A stretch of DNA of 64,000 nucleotides from Leptospira kanakyensis (GCF_004769235.1 NZ_RQFG01000018.1:124001-188000); one strand, 5' to 3'; positions 50,585 through 59,512 are shown, numbered from the stretch's first letter. Numbers and translations: made by a program. The notes: generated by a model from the letters alone, not told the origin.

Positions 50585-50982
50585 TTTTTTACACTGAGGG
50601 CAATTTTAGTAACACCCGCTTTTCGGATGATTCCCATCAGCTCCGTAATTTTACCATAAGGAAGGCTTTCGTCTGCTGATAACGTCAAGCGCATGTTAGG
50701 TCTAATTTTAGCTTCTCTTTCGAGATTTCGAACCAAACCCGTAACGTCGGTATCTTTTCCTTCCAAAAGGAGAGCGCCTGTTTTTGTAATGGCAACTTGT
50801 ACCGACTCGGCAACGTTCGGATCAGCAGCTTGCACTTTTGGTAAATTGATATTCAAACTTTCTTTTTTTAGAAAGTTAGCCGTTACCATAAAAATGACAA
50901 GAAGTACTAAAATCACATCCACCATTGGGGTGATGTTTATACTTCCAATTTCTTCGTCTTGTGAACCTGATGCTCCAGCCAT
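50581..50982 (-). CDS. exbD: ExbD biopolymer transport protein
   Basis: A 133-residue protein: the ITPMVDVILVLLVIFMVTANF segment (about residues 18-38) holds the membrane helix and its essential Asp, and the periplasmic part has KIRPNMRLTLSADESLPYGKI. Forms the proton-conducting complex with ExbB. It follows exbB by two bases and overlaps tonB by four. Confidence 0.94.
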   Translation of the reverse strand: MAGASGSQDEEIGSINITPMVDVILVLLVIFMVTANFLKKESLNINLPKVQAADPNVAESVQVAITKTGALLLEGKDTDVTGLVRNLEREAKIRPNMRLTLSADESLPYGKITELMGIIRKAGVTKIALSVKK

Positions 50983-50984
50983 AA

Positions 50985-51599
50985 TTATACCTTTGTCTTA
51001 TTCATTTGATAAGAGAGTAGTTCTTTTTTCAGGATTTCTAAATTCTGTAGAATTACCTTGGACTTTCTTGAAAAATAATTGTTTGCCATTACCACTGGAA
51101 TGGCCACTGCAAGACCAGCCGCTGTTGCTAGTAGAGCTGTTGAGATGGAACGCATCACTACTTCTGCCCCAGAACTTCCCAAAGTTCCCAGACCATAGAA
51201 AGCCTTGATGACACCTAATACGGTTCCTAAAAGTCCAATAAAAGGAGCGTTGTTACCAAGTGTATTTAAGATAGGTAAACGTTTTTCTAATTCCAATTTT
51301 TCGGATAAGATTTGGCCATCTAAACTTTCATCCAAACCTTTGCGGCCTAATTTTAATTGTTTGAGAGCAAATTGTAGGAATCTTGTATAAATAGATTCTT
51401 CACCCGCATCCGTTTTCCAGTGAATTTCTGGTTCTTCTTGTAATGATGTTCTAACTTCGGTTAGATAATCTTCGTTTTTTTTACCTAAAGATTTTTTATA
51501 ATAAATTAATCTCTCTGCAAATACGGCGAGTGCAATCACACTCGCAATTCCCATTGCAATAAAGATTAATTCTTCACCTATTTCTACATACTCTTGCAT
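50985..51599 (-). CDS. exbB: ExbB/MotA/TolQ-type proton channel
   Basis: The longest frame starts at 51701, but ATG 51599 (MQEYVEIGEEL, 204 residues) is preferred: a GGAG ribosome site precedes it and the extra residues do not match the family. Membrane segments are LIFIAMGIASVIALAVFAE (about 11-30), and NAPFIGLLGTVLGVIKAF plus SISTALLATAAGLAVAIPVV in the second half, the family signature. The stop of the upstream lipoprotein gene and this start lie within a few bases. Works with ExbD and TonB. Confidence 0.93.
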   Translation of the reverse strand: MQEYVEIGEELIFIAMGIASVIALAVFAERLIYYKKSLGKKNEDYLTEVRTSLQEEPEIHWKTDAGEESIYTRFLQFALKQLKLGRKGLDESLDGQILSEKLELEKRLPILNTLGNNAPFIGLLGTVLGVIKAFYGLGTLGSSGAEVVMRSISTALLATAAGLAVAIPVVMANNYFSRKSKVILQNLEILKKELLSYQMNKTKV

Positions 51600-51600
51600 A

Positions 51601-52104
51601 CTATTCTCCGTTTTGAATGTTGTTAAATAATAGATATAATGGAATTTGATCTGCGCTGATTTGGTTGTTTGTTGATGAAAAACAAGATCGTAAACAAGCA
51701 TTCACACTTGCGCCAACTAAACTTGATTCTATTAACGCAGGAATTGTAGACTTAGTGCAAACTCCTGAATCAGTTTTTGATTTCCAATCAGTCACCTGGC
51801 AATTGAAGGCACAGGTTTGTGCAATCCCTGACATATTTTTATATGCTGTGTTTGAAAGCATTGATTGGCATGTGTTTGTTTTTGCAGAAGCCGTTGTTTC
51901 CGTAAAAGTAGTACCAATGGATGTGGCATATGCTTTAAAACATAAATCTTTGTTTGTAATCATTGATTCACATGTTTCTTGAGGTGCGTTTGCTGTCATA
52001 AGGTATTGTAACAATACAGTTTCTTTGTATGAATCTTCAAACTTTTTAGGTTCGGAACAAGAGATACCAAATATTAGACAACTGATAAGAATGAAATGTT
52101 TCAT
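51601..52104 (-). CDS. Cysteine-rich lipoprotein of the TonB operon
   Basis: A 167-residue lipoprotein (lipobox FGISC near residue 16). The mature part holds nine cysteines beyond the lipid one (QETCESM, KDLCFKA, NTCQSM, QTCAFNC, SGVCTK, NACLRSC), so a disulfide-bonded helical bundle is likely. No family is recognised. It overlaps the receptor stop by one base and directly precedes exbB. Its place suggests an accessory surface or periplasmic binding subunit of this TonB system. Confidence 0.75.
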   Translation of the reverse strand: MKHFILISCLIFGISCSEPKKFEDSYKETVLLQYLMTANAPQETCESMITNKDLCFKAYATSIGTTFTETTASAKTNTCQSMLSNTAYKNMSGIAQTCAFNCQVTDWKSKTDSGVCTKSTIPALIESSLVGASVNACLRSCFSSTNNQISADQIPLYLLFNNIQNGE

Positions 52105-54620
52105 TAGAAATGCACCTCCATCCCAACGTTAAAGAAAGGAATGACTGTTCCACCTGGAAGTTGTAAAGTTCCGAAAGTATCACTCTCTCTGGGATTTGTA
52201 GCGGAGAATGGCCTCGAGTTATCATAATCAAAACCGTTTTTGTTTTTTCTCATATATACGTTTACGATTTCTAAATACCAATTTAGATATCCCCAAGAAT
52301 AGTTTTCGAATATATCAAATCGAATGTCGAAACGATGGAAGTCGGTACCTCGTTTTACATAACCATACTCGGAGGTGTAAGGGTTATTGGAATATTGTGG
52401 GTTCCAATAAGTTAGTCCATTGAGTGGATTTGAAAATCTACCACCGTCATCACCAATCACTGGTCTCGAAGGAACTGATGTTAAATAACTCCAACGACCA
52501 CCAATTTGATAACTTTCTGTGACTCGCCATCCATAGATAAAATTAGCAACGTGAGTTCTATCCCAAGGTGCCAACTGCTCTTTTGAGTTTGGAAAGTATG
52601 CAGCTAAAATTTTTCTCTCAATACCACCAACTTGCGAATTGTCACCTTCGTAAACTTGGTATAAGTTTGTGTTTTGAAAGGATTGTGACCAAGTATACGA
52701 AATCCAACCGAACCAATCTCTTGTTCCTGGGCGTGCATTTTTTCGAATTAGAAGTTCATATCCATGCGACCAACCGGTTGCTCTGTTTGAATAATTTAAC
52801 GGACGATTGGAAACGATAGGTTGTGTTAACCACTGTCCTTTATCCGGATTTAAACCAACAGGAGTGGAAACGTATGGATCATCAATGATGGTGTCAGTGA
52901 AGTTGTTTTTAAAAACTTCCATTTTAACCTGCCAAACTTGATCAATTTTTTGATCAATCCCTGCACTGATTTTCCTTGCTCTTTCAAAACGTAAGTCAGG
53001 GTTACCTGTTTCCGGATTGAAGTTGGTTGTGAGAGGAAATCTTGAAACATCTCCACCACTTCCATAAAAAGTCAGACCTTGGCCCACTTCAGGAAATGTA
53101 TAAGATGCTGTTGCTCTTGGCGTTAATGCTCCATTGCCAGTGACTTGCACATAGTCGTAACGTACACCTGGCTCAAAAGCAAAGTTTCCATATTTAAAAT
53201 GTAACGTTGTATATGCGTTGTAATAAGGAGTGTTTCCTTGAATGTTAAGAGGGCGACCAACAAAGTCAGGATTTGCCGAATTGTATGGGTTAGGTGCCGG
53301 ATTGGTTGGATCGCGTAAAGCAACTTCCGTTCCATAATCTCTGAAGGAAAACTTTCTAACTTCAGTTCCAAAATCTATTTTTAGAAATCGTGTCGCAGTC
53401 CAATACGCATCTTGACGAACCCCAACATAACTACCCCGTTGGTATTGTTTTCCTTGGATGGATCCAAAACCAACATTATACTCACCAATAGGATCAAAGT
53501 TAATCAGTGTAATACGGTTTTGAAACTTGTCACCTGGAATCCAAGTATAACGAAGCGCTGTAGTTCGAAAACTTTGTCCAAAACTTGCCCTTGCTCCACT
53601 GAGGAGTGCAAAAGAAGCTGCCGTTGGATCATTTGACGGTTTGTTGGGTACGTCAATGGCGAAGTTGTCTTGAGCAGTCAGGTTATAAAAAGCAATCTGA
53701 TGTTCTGGCGTAAAGTTATGAACATATTTGATTTGTGAATCGTTGTAACGTGGAAGACGGATCCCTTCAGGTAATAAACCAGTAGCTCCTAAAGTTTTGT
53801 CTAGATATCCAAGTTTACCAGCAATGGCTAGATATCCTTTTCCTCCAGAAGTGGGAGTGGCCGCATAAGCAGTAGTATTCCATAAAGATACTTGAAAAGC
53901 ACCTTTGGTTTTTTGAACTGAATCTACAGTTTCAATTTCGATGATACCACCGGTCGCATTATTAAAGTTTGCTGGATAAGCACCGGAATATAGGTCGATG
54001 GATTTGATTAAATCATTATGAATGACCGATGTTAATCCATCTAAGTGGAATGGATATAAAATCGGGAGGTCATCATAAAGATAGGTGTTGGCATTGGGAT
54101 TGGCACCACGAACGATGATTCCATTGGCACCACCACCAAAACCGATATTGGGAATGACTCCTGGAAGAGTTTCCAATGCACGAAGAGCCTCACCAAAGGT
54201 TCCTGGCATCCTTTTGATTTCTTCGTAACGAACTTTAGTTCGGGATGCAATGGTTTTTTCTCTTTCGCCTTCGACGACGATTCCCGTTCTAGGAGCACTC
54301 GCTTTTTTTTCTGTATAAATGGTTCTTTCTTCATCCGAAGATCCAACAGAAATTTTAATTTCTTGGATCCCAGTATCACGTAATAAACGTAAGGTGTAAT
54401 CTCCTGGAGTTGGGAAATCGAGTGTAACATTTCCTTCTGCATCAGTCTGTGCAAATTTTTTGGTTTCGAAAATCAAAACAGACAAATTCTTCTCGGCGAT
54501 TTCTTTTTTCGGATTGATTAGTTTTGCGCGAATACTCACAGCAAAAATTGGAGATCCTAAACAAAAAAGAAAAATCCCAAATATGATTCGATTATTTAAT
54601 TTGAATTTTACTGAGTTCAT
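52104..54620 (-). CDS. TonB-dependent outer-membrane receptor
   Basis: An 838-residue receptor. After the signal (IFGIFLFCLGSPIFA), residues about 25-105 form a carboxypeptidase-regulatory-like domain (KSFAQTDAEGNVTLDFPTPGDYTLRLLRD-like), then a TonB-box-like TGIVVEGERE (near 113), the plug domain with RMPGTFGEALRALETLPGV and GIIVRGANPNANTYLYDDLPI, and the beta barrel ending in GMEVHF with a terminal aromatic residue. The substrate is unknown. It overlaps the upstream lipoprotein gene by 29 bases and is the centre of the operon. Confidence 0.93.
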   Translation of the reverse strand: MNSVKFKLNNRIIFGIFLFCLGSPIFAVSIRAKLINPKKEIAEKNLSVLIFETKKFAQTDAEGNVTLDFPTPGDYTLRLLRDTGIQEIKISVGSSDEERTIYTEKKASAPRTGIVVEGEREKTIASRTKVRYEEIKRMPGTFGEALRALETLPGVIPNIGFGGGANGIIVRGANPNANTYLYDDLPILYPFHLDGLTSVIHNDLIKSIDLYSGAYPANFNNATGGIIEIETVDSVQKTKGAFQVSLWNTTAYAATPTSGGKGYLAIAGKLGYLDKTLGATGLLPEGIRLPRYNDSQIKYVHNFTPEHQIAFYNLTAQDNFAIDVPNKPSNDPTAASFALLSGARASFGQSFRTTALRYTWIPGDKFQNRITLINFDPIGEYNVGFGSIQGKQYQRGSYVGVRQDAYWTATRFLKIDFGTEVRKFSFRDYGTEVALRDPTNPAPNPYNSANPDFVGRPLNIQGNTPYYNAYTTLHFKYGNFAFEPGVRYDYVQVTGNGALTPRATASYTFPEVGQGLTFYGSGGDVSRFPLTTNFNPETGNPDLRFERARKISAGIDQKIDQVWQVKMEVFKNNFTDTIIDDPYVSTPVGLNPDKGQWLTQPIVSNRPLNYSNRATGWSHGYELLIRKNARPGTRDWFGWISYTWSQSFQNTNLYQVYEGDNSQVGGIERKILAAYFPNSKEQLAPWDRTHVANFIYGWRVTESYQIGGRWSYLTSVPSRPVIGDDGGRFSNPLNGLTYWNPQYSNNPYTSEYGYVKRGTDFHRFDIRFDIFENYSWGYLNWYLEIVNVYMRKNKNGFDYDNSRPFSATNPRESDTFGTLQLPGGTVIPFFNVGMEVHF

Positions 54621-54933
54621 TGAAGTTTAAATACCATGGGAGGTCTCCCGTTTCTTGTTCGAGGTAAATGAGGGTACAGGGTAGAGGATATCCAAGGAAT
54701 GGACATTCTGTACGAGTAATCGCGATCGTACAAAAATCTAAATTTCTTTGGATTGGTTTGTTTAAAATGACCAGCGGTGGGTTAGGAATGGGATTACCAC
54801 ATTTTTCTGAGGCAAATTTTGCCGCTGCATAGACTTGGCTCTGTGCATCATCTGTTTCGACACGATCCACAGATGGGCCACAATTAATGAGAAGTCCACT
54901 AGCAAATAAAAAAAACAATATTCGAATCTTCAT
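54592..54933 (-). CDS. Lipoprotein of the TonB operon, unknown function
   Basis: A 113-residue lipoprotein (lipobox LLINC near residue 18). The mature part has cysteines in SEKCGNP, DFCTIA, TECPFLG and LPCTLI, which could form disulfides, and a conserved-looking NPPLVILNKPIQRN. It overlaps the receptor gene by 29 bases and the preceding lipoprotein by four (ATGA). Co-translation suggests it is a partner of the receptor. No family is recognised. Confidence 0.72.
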   Translation of the reverse strand: MKIRILFFLFASGLLINCGPSVDRVETDDAQSQVYAAAKFASEKCGNPIPNPPLVILNKPIQRNLDFCTIAITRTECPFLGYPLPCTLIYLEQETGDLPWYLNFNELSKIQIK

Positions 54934-55319
54934 TTGTCACCTTTTGGTGTTGGAGTTTCTTCTTGTCCAACCACATCTGCTGTCACATTAACAACGGTAA
55001 CAAGGCCTAGTGGGAAGTATGCTTTGTCTTCTCTTTGGATTTGGATATTGATGAGAGTTTTTCCATTAGGATATTTTTCTAAAATTTGACTCATCGCAAG
55101 TTCTACGTTAGGTGCTTTTGTTACAGGAAACATTCCAAGTAAATAGAAGGCGGAATCTTGCCCTGTCCCTTTTCCTAAAATTTTATAATCTGTAGACCGG
55201 ACTACTGTTGCGGAATCAAATAAATAGATGTCTTTGGGTACATGAGAACCGATGCAACCCATGGCCATTATGGCGGCAGACAAAAAACTTATAAAAATTT
55301 TGAGAATGGTAGTTTTCAT
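54930..55319 (-). CDS. Lipoprotein of the TonB operon, unknown function
   Basis: The longest frame opens at GTG 55328, but ATG 55319 (MKTTILKIFISFLSAAIMAMGC, 129 residues) gives a clean lipoprotein signal. The mature part contains YLFDSATVVRSTDYKILGKGTGQDSAFYLLGMFPVT and a C-terminal beta strand VVNVTADVVG, a layout shared by small TRL-type envelope lipoproteins. It is coupled to its neighbours by short overlaps. Function unknown. Confidence 0.7.
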   Translation of the reverse strand: MKTTILKIFISFLSAAIMAMGCIGSHVPKDIYLFDSATVVRSTDYKILGKGTGQDSAFYLLGMFPVTKAPNVELAMSQILEKYPNGKTLINIQIQREDKAYFPLGLVTVVNVTADVVGQEETPTPKGDK

Positions 55320-55327
55320 TTGTGACA

Positions 55328-55699
55328 CTATTTTTTGTTCTTTATCGTAGATTGTGATGAAAAACGAACCAAGTCACCTTTCACAGTGAATCTGTATCTT
55401 GTCACTGGGCCAAAAATTGACTTATCATTCCAATAACGAATATTTACTAAAGCATCTCCAGATTCTTCTTCCATTAACTTCCCATACAAATCAGTAATCG
55501 GTGGTTCTGTAAGAGGGACTCCAAAAACAATGAAATCGAGAGCATACCATGTAAAAGTTTTCTCTACAGTTTTTGTAGTTTCATAAGGTGTGTTTGGGAT
55601 TGGTTTGTTGCTTGTGGCGATTCCTACTGAGGAAGAAGCACAATTAACTAAAATAATAGAGAAAATGAGTATAAATGTAATTTTTATAAAATGTTTCAT
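55328..55699 (-). CDS. First lipoprotein of the TonB operon, unknown function
   Basis: A 123-residue lipoprotein (lipobox ILVNC near residue 20) opening with MKHFIKITFILIFSII. The mature part has PYETTKTVEKTFTWYALDFIVFGVPLTEPPITDLYGKLMEE and a closing beta pair (YRFTVKGDLVRFS), again of TRL-like style, so it may be a paralogue of the next gene. It has a GGAG-type ribosome site about 12 bases before the ATG. It is the first gene after a sigma-70-type promoter and LytTR-like boxes, so it marks the operon start. Confidence 0.72.
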   Translation of the reverse strand: MKHFIKITFILIFSIILVNCASSSVGIATSNKPIPNTPYETTKTVEKTFTWYALDFIVFGVPLTEPPITDLYGKLMEEESGDALVNIRYWNDKSIFGPVTRYRFTVKGDLVRFSSQSTIKNKK

Positions 55700-55718
55700 G
55701 AGATGGACTCCGTTCGTA

Positions 55719-55748
55719 TCTATATCCCATTTCTTGGCATTTGGTCAA
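55719..55748 (-). promoter_or_regulatory. Sigma-70-type promoter of the TonB operon
   Basis: On the minus strand TTGACC (complement of 55743-55748) and TATAGA (complement of 55719-55724) are separated by 18 bases. The expected transcript start is near 55712, 13 bases before the ATG at 55699, and the GGAG ribosome site falls in between. A short leader fits this. Both hexamers are one or two changes from consensus. Confidence 0.6.
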
Positions 55749-55757
55749 TGGATAATT

Positions 55758-55797
55758 TACGTTAACGTTCATTAACTACTTAACTTGGAATGAACGC
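55758..55797. promoter_or_regulatory. LytTR-like boxes upstream of the TonB operon
   Basis: TACGTTAAC and AACGTTCAT (together 55758-55772) resemble LytTR direct-repeat sites, and CGTTCATT (55766-55773) with AATGAACG (55789-55796) forms a perfect eight-base inverted repeat with a 15-base spacer. The group lies just upstream of the -35 of the lipoprotein/TonB operon and next to the LytTR regulator gene. Position suits activation. Binding is inferred. Confidence 0.5.
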
Positions 55798-55826
55798 TAC
55801 ATATTCCGGAGTGAAATCGGAATGGG

Positions 55827-56564
55827 TTATAATTTGAGAGCTTCTTTGAGATTCTGTGCGAAGGATCGGCCCACGGGTAAGGTAGTTTCGTCTTCGTTTT
55901 TCAATTGGATGGTATAGGATCCACCTTTATCATAACGTAAACTTGTAACAAAATCTAAATTAACCAAAAAACCTTTGTGGATTCTGATGAACCGTTCAGA
56001 AGGTAATTTTTCTTCAATTTCTTTTAATAATTTTGAAGTTTCATAATCTTTTTGTGAAGTATGAACCACACAACTTTTGTTATTTGCGGATATAAAATGA
56101 ATGTCTTGTAATGGTAATAAATACACAGCCGAATCAGATTGAATTTTGAGATGCGTTTTTTTTTCTTCTTTGGATGGATTTGTTTGTTTTGATTCTTGAA
56201 GAAAACGAAGTGCTTTATCTACAGATTTTCTAAATCTTTCAAAGGAAAAGGGTTTGAGTAAATAGTCGGTTGCATCCAAATCAAAGGCTTCCACTGCATG
56301 TTCGCTATAGGCAGTGGTGATGATGAAAAAGGTAGATTTACCGTGTTCTTTTCGTAAAATATCCATCCCATTCACAGCAGGAAGGTTGATATCCATAAAA
56401 ACTAAATCAAATTTCTTTTCTTGAAGAAGATTTAATGCTTTGTCTCCACTTTCTGCAATGCCTGCAAGTTTCAGTTCCGAACAGTTCATGATATAATCCA
56501 TCATGAGCATCCTAGCTGGATATTCATCTTCAATGATTAATACTGAATAGGTGGATGAGTCCAT
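55827..56564 (-). CDS. LytTR family response regulator
   Basis: A 245-residue regulator. The receiver domain has VLIIEDEYPARMLM near the start, DLVFMDINLP with the phospho-accepting Asp at about 58, and ATDYLLKPFSFERF. The C-terminal LytTR DNA-binding domain spans about residues 140-245 with DIHFISANNKSCVVHTSQKDY and PSERFIRIHKGFLVNLDFV. The probable partner kinase is the LytS-type protein at 48005, at the far end of the same-strand cluster. It follows the PP2C gene by 5 bases, so the phosphatase and regulator are cotranscribed. Confidence 0.93.
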   Translation of the reverse strand: MDSSTYSVLIIEDEYPARMLMMDYIMNCSELKLAGIAESGDKALNLLQEKKFDLVFMDINLPAVNGMDILRKEHGKSTFFIITTAYSEHAVEAFDLDATDYLLKPFSFERFRKSVDKALRFLQESKQTNPSKEEKKTHLKIQSDSAVYLLPLQDIHFISANNKSCVVHTSQKDYETSKLLKEIEEKLPSERFIRIHKGFLVNLDFVTSLRYDKGGSYTIQLKNEDETTLPVGRSFAQNLKEALKL

Positions 56565-56569
56565 TTTTT

Positions 56570-58495
56570 TTATGTTACATCAATAAAGAAAAAAGTGACA
56601 TCATCCTTTAACTCTTCTTCCGAGAATTTTGAGATTTGAACAATAATTTCTTGAGACAATGATTTTATATCCTTGTTTTTTCCTCTTTCTAGAAGATCAA
56701 GTATTTTGCTTTCACCAAACAACTTATTTTCGGCGCGAGCTTCTGTAACTCCATCAGTGAAAAAGAAATACCTGTCTCCTGTTTCCATTTTGTGGATCCA
56801 TTCGCTATATTTAAAAGTTTCTTTCCAACCGATGATGGGGCCTTTTACATTCATTATTTCGAATTTACCCTTGATCCGATTGTAAATCAATGGGTTTGGA
56901 TGTCCTGCAGAAGAAAAAATAACTGTTTTTTCGTTTGTATCAATGAGTGCACAACAAGCGGTGATAAAATATCGACTTACAAGTGAAGTGAGTGCTTGGT
57001 TCATATGTTCCAATACTTCTTTGGGAGAGTTGATGTTTTTGGTTGATTCGCGGAATTGTACTTTTACCATAGAAGATACAAAAGCAGCAGGAACACCGTG
57101 TCCAGCAACATCAGCAATTAACAAAAGCAAACGATTGTCATCTAATTCTACCCAATCGTATAAATCACCACCAACTTGTTTCATTGGTAAATATGTTGTA
57201 TGGATGCGAATGCCAGTCGTATTCGGATGTTCTTTGGGCAAAAGATAACTTTGTAATTGGGATGCAAAAAACAAATCCTGCTCTAAGTCTTCGTTTTTTT
57301 CTCTAAGTTCAATGGTTCTTTCATGAACTCGGATTTCTAAGTCTTTGGTTAAAACAGAAAGTTCTTTTTCGTTTTTTGCGTGTCGGTAAGAGATAGCAAC
57401 ACCCGAAAGAATCATTAAAATTAAAAAACCATATTGGGTTAAATAAATATTTTTTCCAGAGGTTACATCGATCATGATATCAACGGTCGCACCTATACAG
57501 ATACAAATAAATCCTACGGTTAAGAAGTATGCTTCTGCCTTTTTTTCTTTTGCTGCCCGGATGACTCCTCGAACAATAAAAAATACAACGAGCAATAGAG
57601 AGAATTCCCAAATTCTTAAAAGTAAAATCCTCGTTGGAATTTCAATATTCCAGGTTTGGAAAAAAGCTAAAGAGAGTAAAAATAAAACTAACAAACGTTC
57701 TTTTAAATGGAATTTTGTTTGGAATAAGGAATAACTGAAAAGGAAAATGGAAACAGGGAGTAAGGTTTGTGCTGTGAAAAAAACTTTTAACCAAAAAAGA
57801 AAAGAAAAGTTTGTGTATGTATAACTTATATTTAAGAGGGGGAGTCTCCACATAACAAATATGATTGTGGATAGTAAAAGATAAAAATTTGCTTTTGCCT
57901 GTCTTTTTAAAACAATTGAAAAAATTTGGTAAGCACCAATCCCAAAAAACAACATGATGAAACAAAAGTCGCGTCCATCTTCATTGATGATGAATTCTTG
58001 TAATAAATCATAGTTTCCGATAACTGGAATTTTTCGAAAGATTCCTCCTTGAAAGGTTTTGTTGCGAAAGTGGATTTCGAGTTCTAGATGGTTTAGTTCA
58101 TTTTCTTTGAGTACGGAACTTGGAATAAAATACAAACGTTTGTAATACCAATTGGGCGAATACAACCCGTCTTCTGTAAAACCGCCTGTTTCTCCGAGTA
58201 ATACTCCGTTGATGAATAGTTTATCAACTTCCTGAATTCGGTTTAAGTAGATACCAAGTGGTTTGTGATTTGGTTCGTAGTAAAACTCTGTTTTGTAAGT
58301 CCCGTGAACTGGTGGGTTTAGACCCTGGAGGGAAAGGCCTTTTCCAACTTGGATGGGTTTTGTTTCCCCTTGGGACGTAAATGTCCAGTCACCAGACATA
58401 GTTGTCAGGTTTTGGGAACTTACTTTTAGTGGTTCCGAGGAAAGCGAAAATACTGTAGTAAGTAAAATGGGAAAAATAAATGAGAGGAATCTCAT
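56570..58495 (-). CDS. 7TM-DISM sensor fused to PP2C (SpoIIE-type) phosphatase
   Basis: A 641-residue protein with signal peptide (LSFIFPILLTTVFSLSSE), an extracytoplasmic galactose-binding-like or DISM sensory domain (residues about 25-170), seven membrane segments (about 175-380), a coiled linker (EIRVHERTIELREKNEDLEQ), and a PP2C domain carrying MKQVGGDLYDWVELDDNR, LLIADVAGHGVPAAFVSSM, DRYFFFTDGVTEARAENK and ELKDDVTFFFIDV. The metal Asp residues are all there. It begins the group PP2C-LytTR and reads an envelope signal; its target is not clear, since no STAS gene is adjacent. Confidence 0.92.
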   Translation of the reverse strand: MRFLSFIFPILLTTVFSLSSEPLKVSSQNLTTMSGDWTFTSQGETKPIQVGKGLSLQGLNPPVHGTYKTEFYYEPNHKPLGIYLNRIQEVDKLFINGVLLGETGGFTEDGLYSPNWYYKRLYFIPSSVLKENELNHLELEIHFRNKTFQGGIFRKIPVIGNYDLLQEFIINEDGRDFCFIMLFFGIGAYQIFSIVLKRQAKANFYLLLSTIIFVMWRLPLLNISYTYTNFSFLFWLKVFFTAQTLLPVSIFLFSYSLFQTKFHLKERLLVLFLLSLAFFQTWNIEIPTRILLLRIWEFSLLLVVFFIVRGVIRAAKEKKAEAYFLTVGFICICIGATVDIMIDVTSGKNIYLTQYGFLILMILSGVAISYRHAKNEKELSVLTKDLEIRVHERTIELREKNEDLEQDLFFASQLQSYLLPKEHPNTTGIRIHTTYLPMKQVGGDLYDWVELDDNRLLLLIADVAGHGVPAAFVSSMVKVQFRESTKNINSPKEVLEHMNQALTSLVSRYFITACCALIDTNEKTVIFSSAGHPNPLIYNRIKGKFEIMNVKGPIIGWKETFKYSEWIHKMETGDRYFFFTDGVTEARAENKLFGESKILDLLERGKNKDIKSLSQEIIVQISKFSEEELKDDVTFFFIDVT

Positions 58496-58587
58496 CGGTA
58501 TCGGCTAAGGATGGTTGCGTACAGAGATAATGCAAGTTGATTTTCCATCCCCCATTCACTTTAGTTATTTTTTTGGAGAGTATCTAG

Positions 58588-59505
58588 ATGACGATCACCC
58601 AACTTCGATATATTGTTGCCTTGGATCAGTTCAAAAGTTTTGCAAAAGCCGCCGAACATTGTTTAGTTGCTCAGCCTACACTCAGTTTACAAATTCAAAA
58701 AGTGGAACAAGAACTAGGATTCGAACTGTTTGATCGAAAAAAAAATCCGGTCATTACCACAAAATTAGGGAAAGCCGTTGTGGATCAGGCCAAAAATACT
58801 TTGAAGGAAGCCGACAAACTTTTTGAGATCGCTGGTCAATGGAAGGATGAACCTGCGGGAAATATTTCCATCGGAATCATCCCAACGGTTAGTAATTATT
58901 TAATTCCTTCCATTTACAATCGTTTGCAAACAGAGTTTTCGAAAGTAAACTTTCGTATTTCAGAATTACCCACTCTTTCCATTATCGAAAAATTGGAATC
59001 GGAAGAAATTGATTTGGGAATCCTTGCCACTCCGTTAAAAGTTTCAAACATCGTAGAACACCCGCTTTACTATGAGCCCTTTGTTGTTTATTATCCGAAA
59101 GATGCCAAAGAAAAGTCTAGTTCCGTATCCATGAAACATATTGAAAAGTATCCTTTACTTGTACTCGGTGAGGAACATTGTTTTCGCCATCAGTCCTTAA
59201 AAATCTGCAACCGTAACTCATTGGCTAAAATTGAAAGTGGAAGTGTGGAAACTTTGAAACGAATGGTTGATATGGGAATTGGCGTTACCTTGTTGCCAAA
59301 GTTGTCTGTAGATTCATCTTCCAAACGAATTGTTCCTTTTGATTCTCCGGAACCGGCCAGGGAAATTAGTTTGGTTTACAAAAAAGGTTTTTACAAAACG
59401 AAAATTCTAAAAAAACTAACGAGTTTGATTTTGAATGTAATTCCAAAAGACTACCATTCGAAGGAAAAATTCAAAATCATTGGAGTGTCACTCAACCAAG
59501 ATTAA
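58588..59505 (+). CDS. oxyR: OxyR-type LysR regulator with both redox cysteines
   Basis: A 305-residue LysR protein. The HTH is QFKSFAKAAEHCLVAQPTLSLQIQKVEQELG (about residues 12-42). The effector domain holds LLVLGEEHCFRHQSLKICNRN: two Cys nine residues apart, matching the peroxide-sensing Cys199 and Cys208 of E. coli OxyR. It is upstream of ahpC on the same strand, with about 107 bases between. Its presence rather than PerR alone fits saprophytic Leptospira. It should activate ahpC. Confidence 0.93.
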   Translation: MTITQLRYIVALDQFKSFAKAAEHCLVAQPTLSLQIQKVEQELGFELFDRKKNPVITTKLGKAVVDQAKNTLKEADKLFEIAGQWKDEPAGNISIGIIPTVSNYLIPSIYNRLQTEFSKVNFRISELPTLSIIEKLESEEIDLGILATPLKVSNIVEHPLYYEPFVVYYPKDAKEKSSSVSMKHIEKYPLLVLGEEHCFRHQSLKICNRNSLAKIESGSVETLKRMVDMGIGVTLLPKLSVDSSSKRIVPFDSPEPAREISLVYKKGFYKTKILKKLTSLILNVIPKDYHSKEKFKIIGVSLNQD

Positions 59506-59512
59506 CGCTAAA

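Noticed and set aside
50693..51208. 171-codon plus-strand frame opposite exbB/exbD
   Set aside because: It is antisense to well-supported exbD and exbB and has no start signal of its own.
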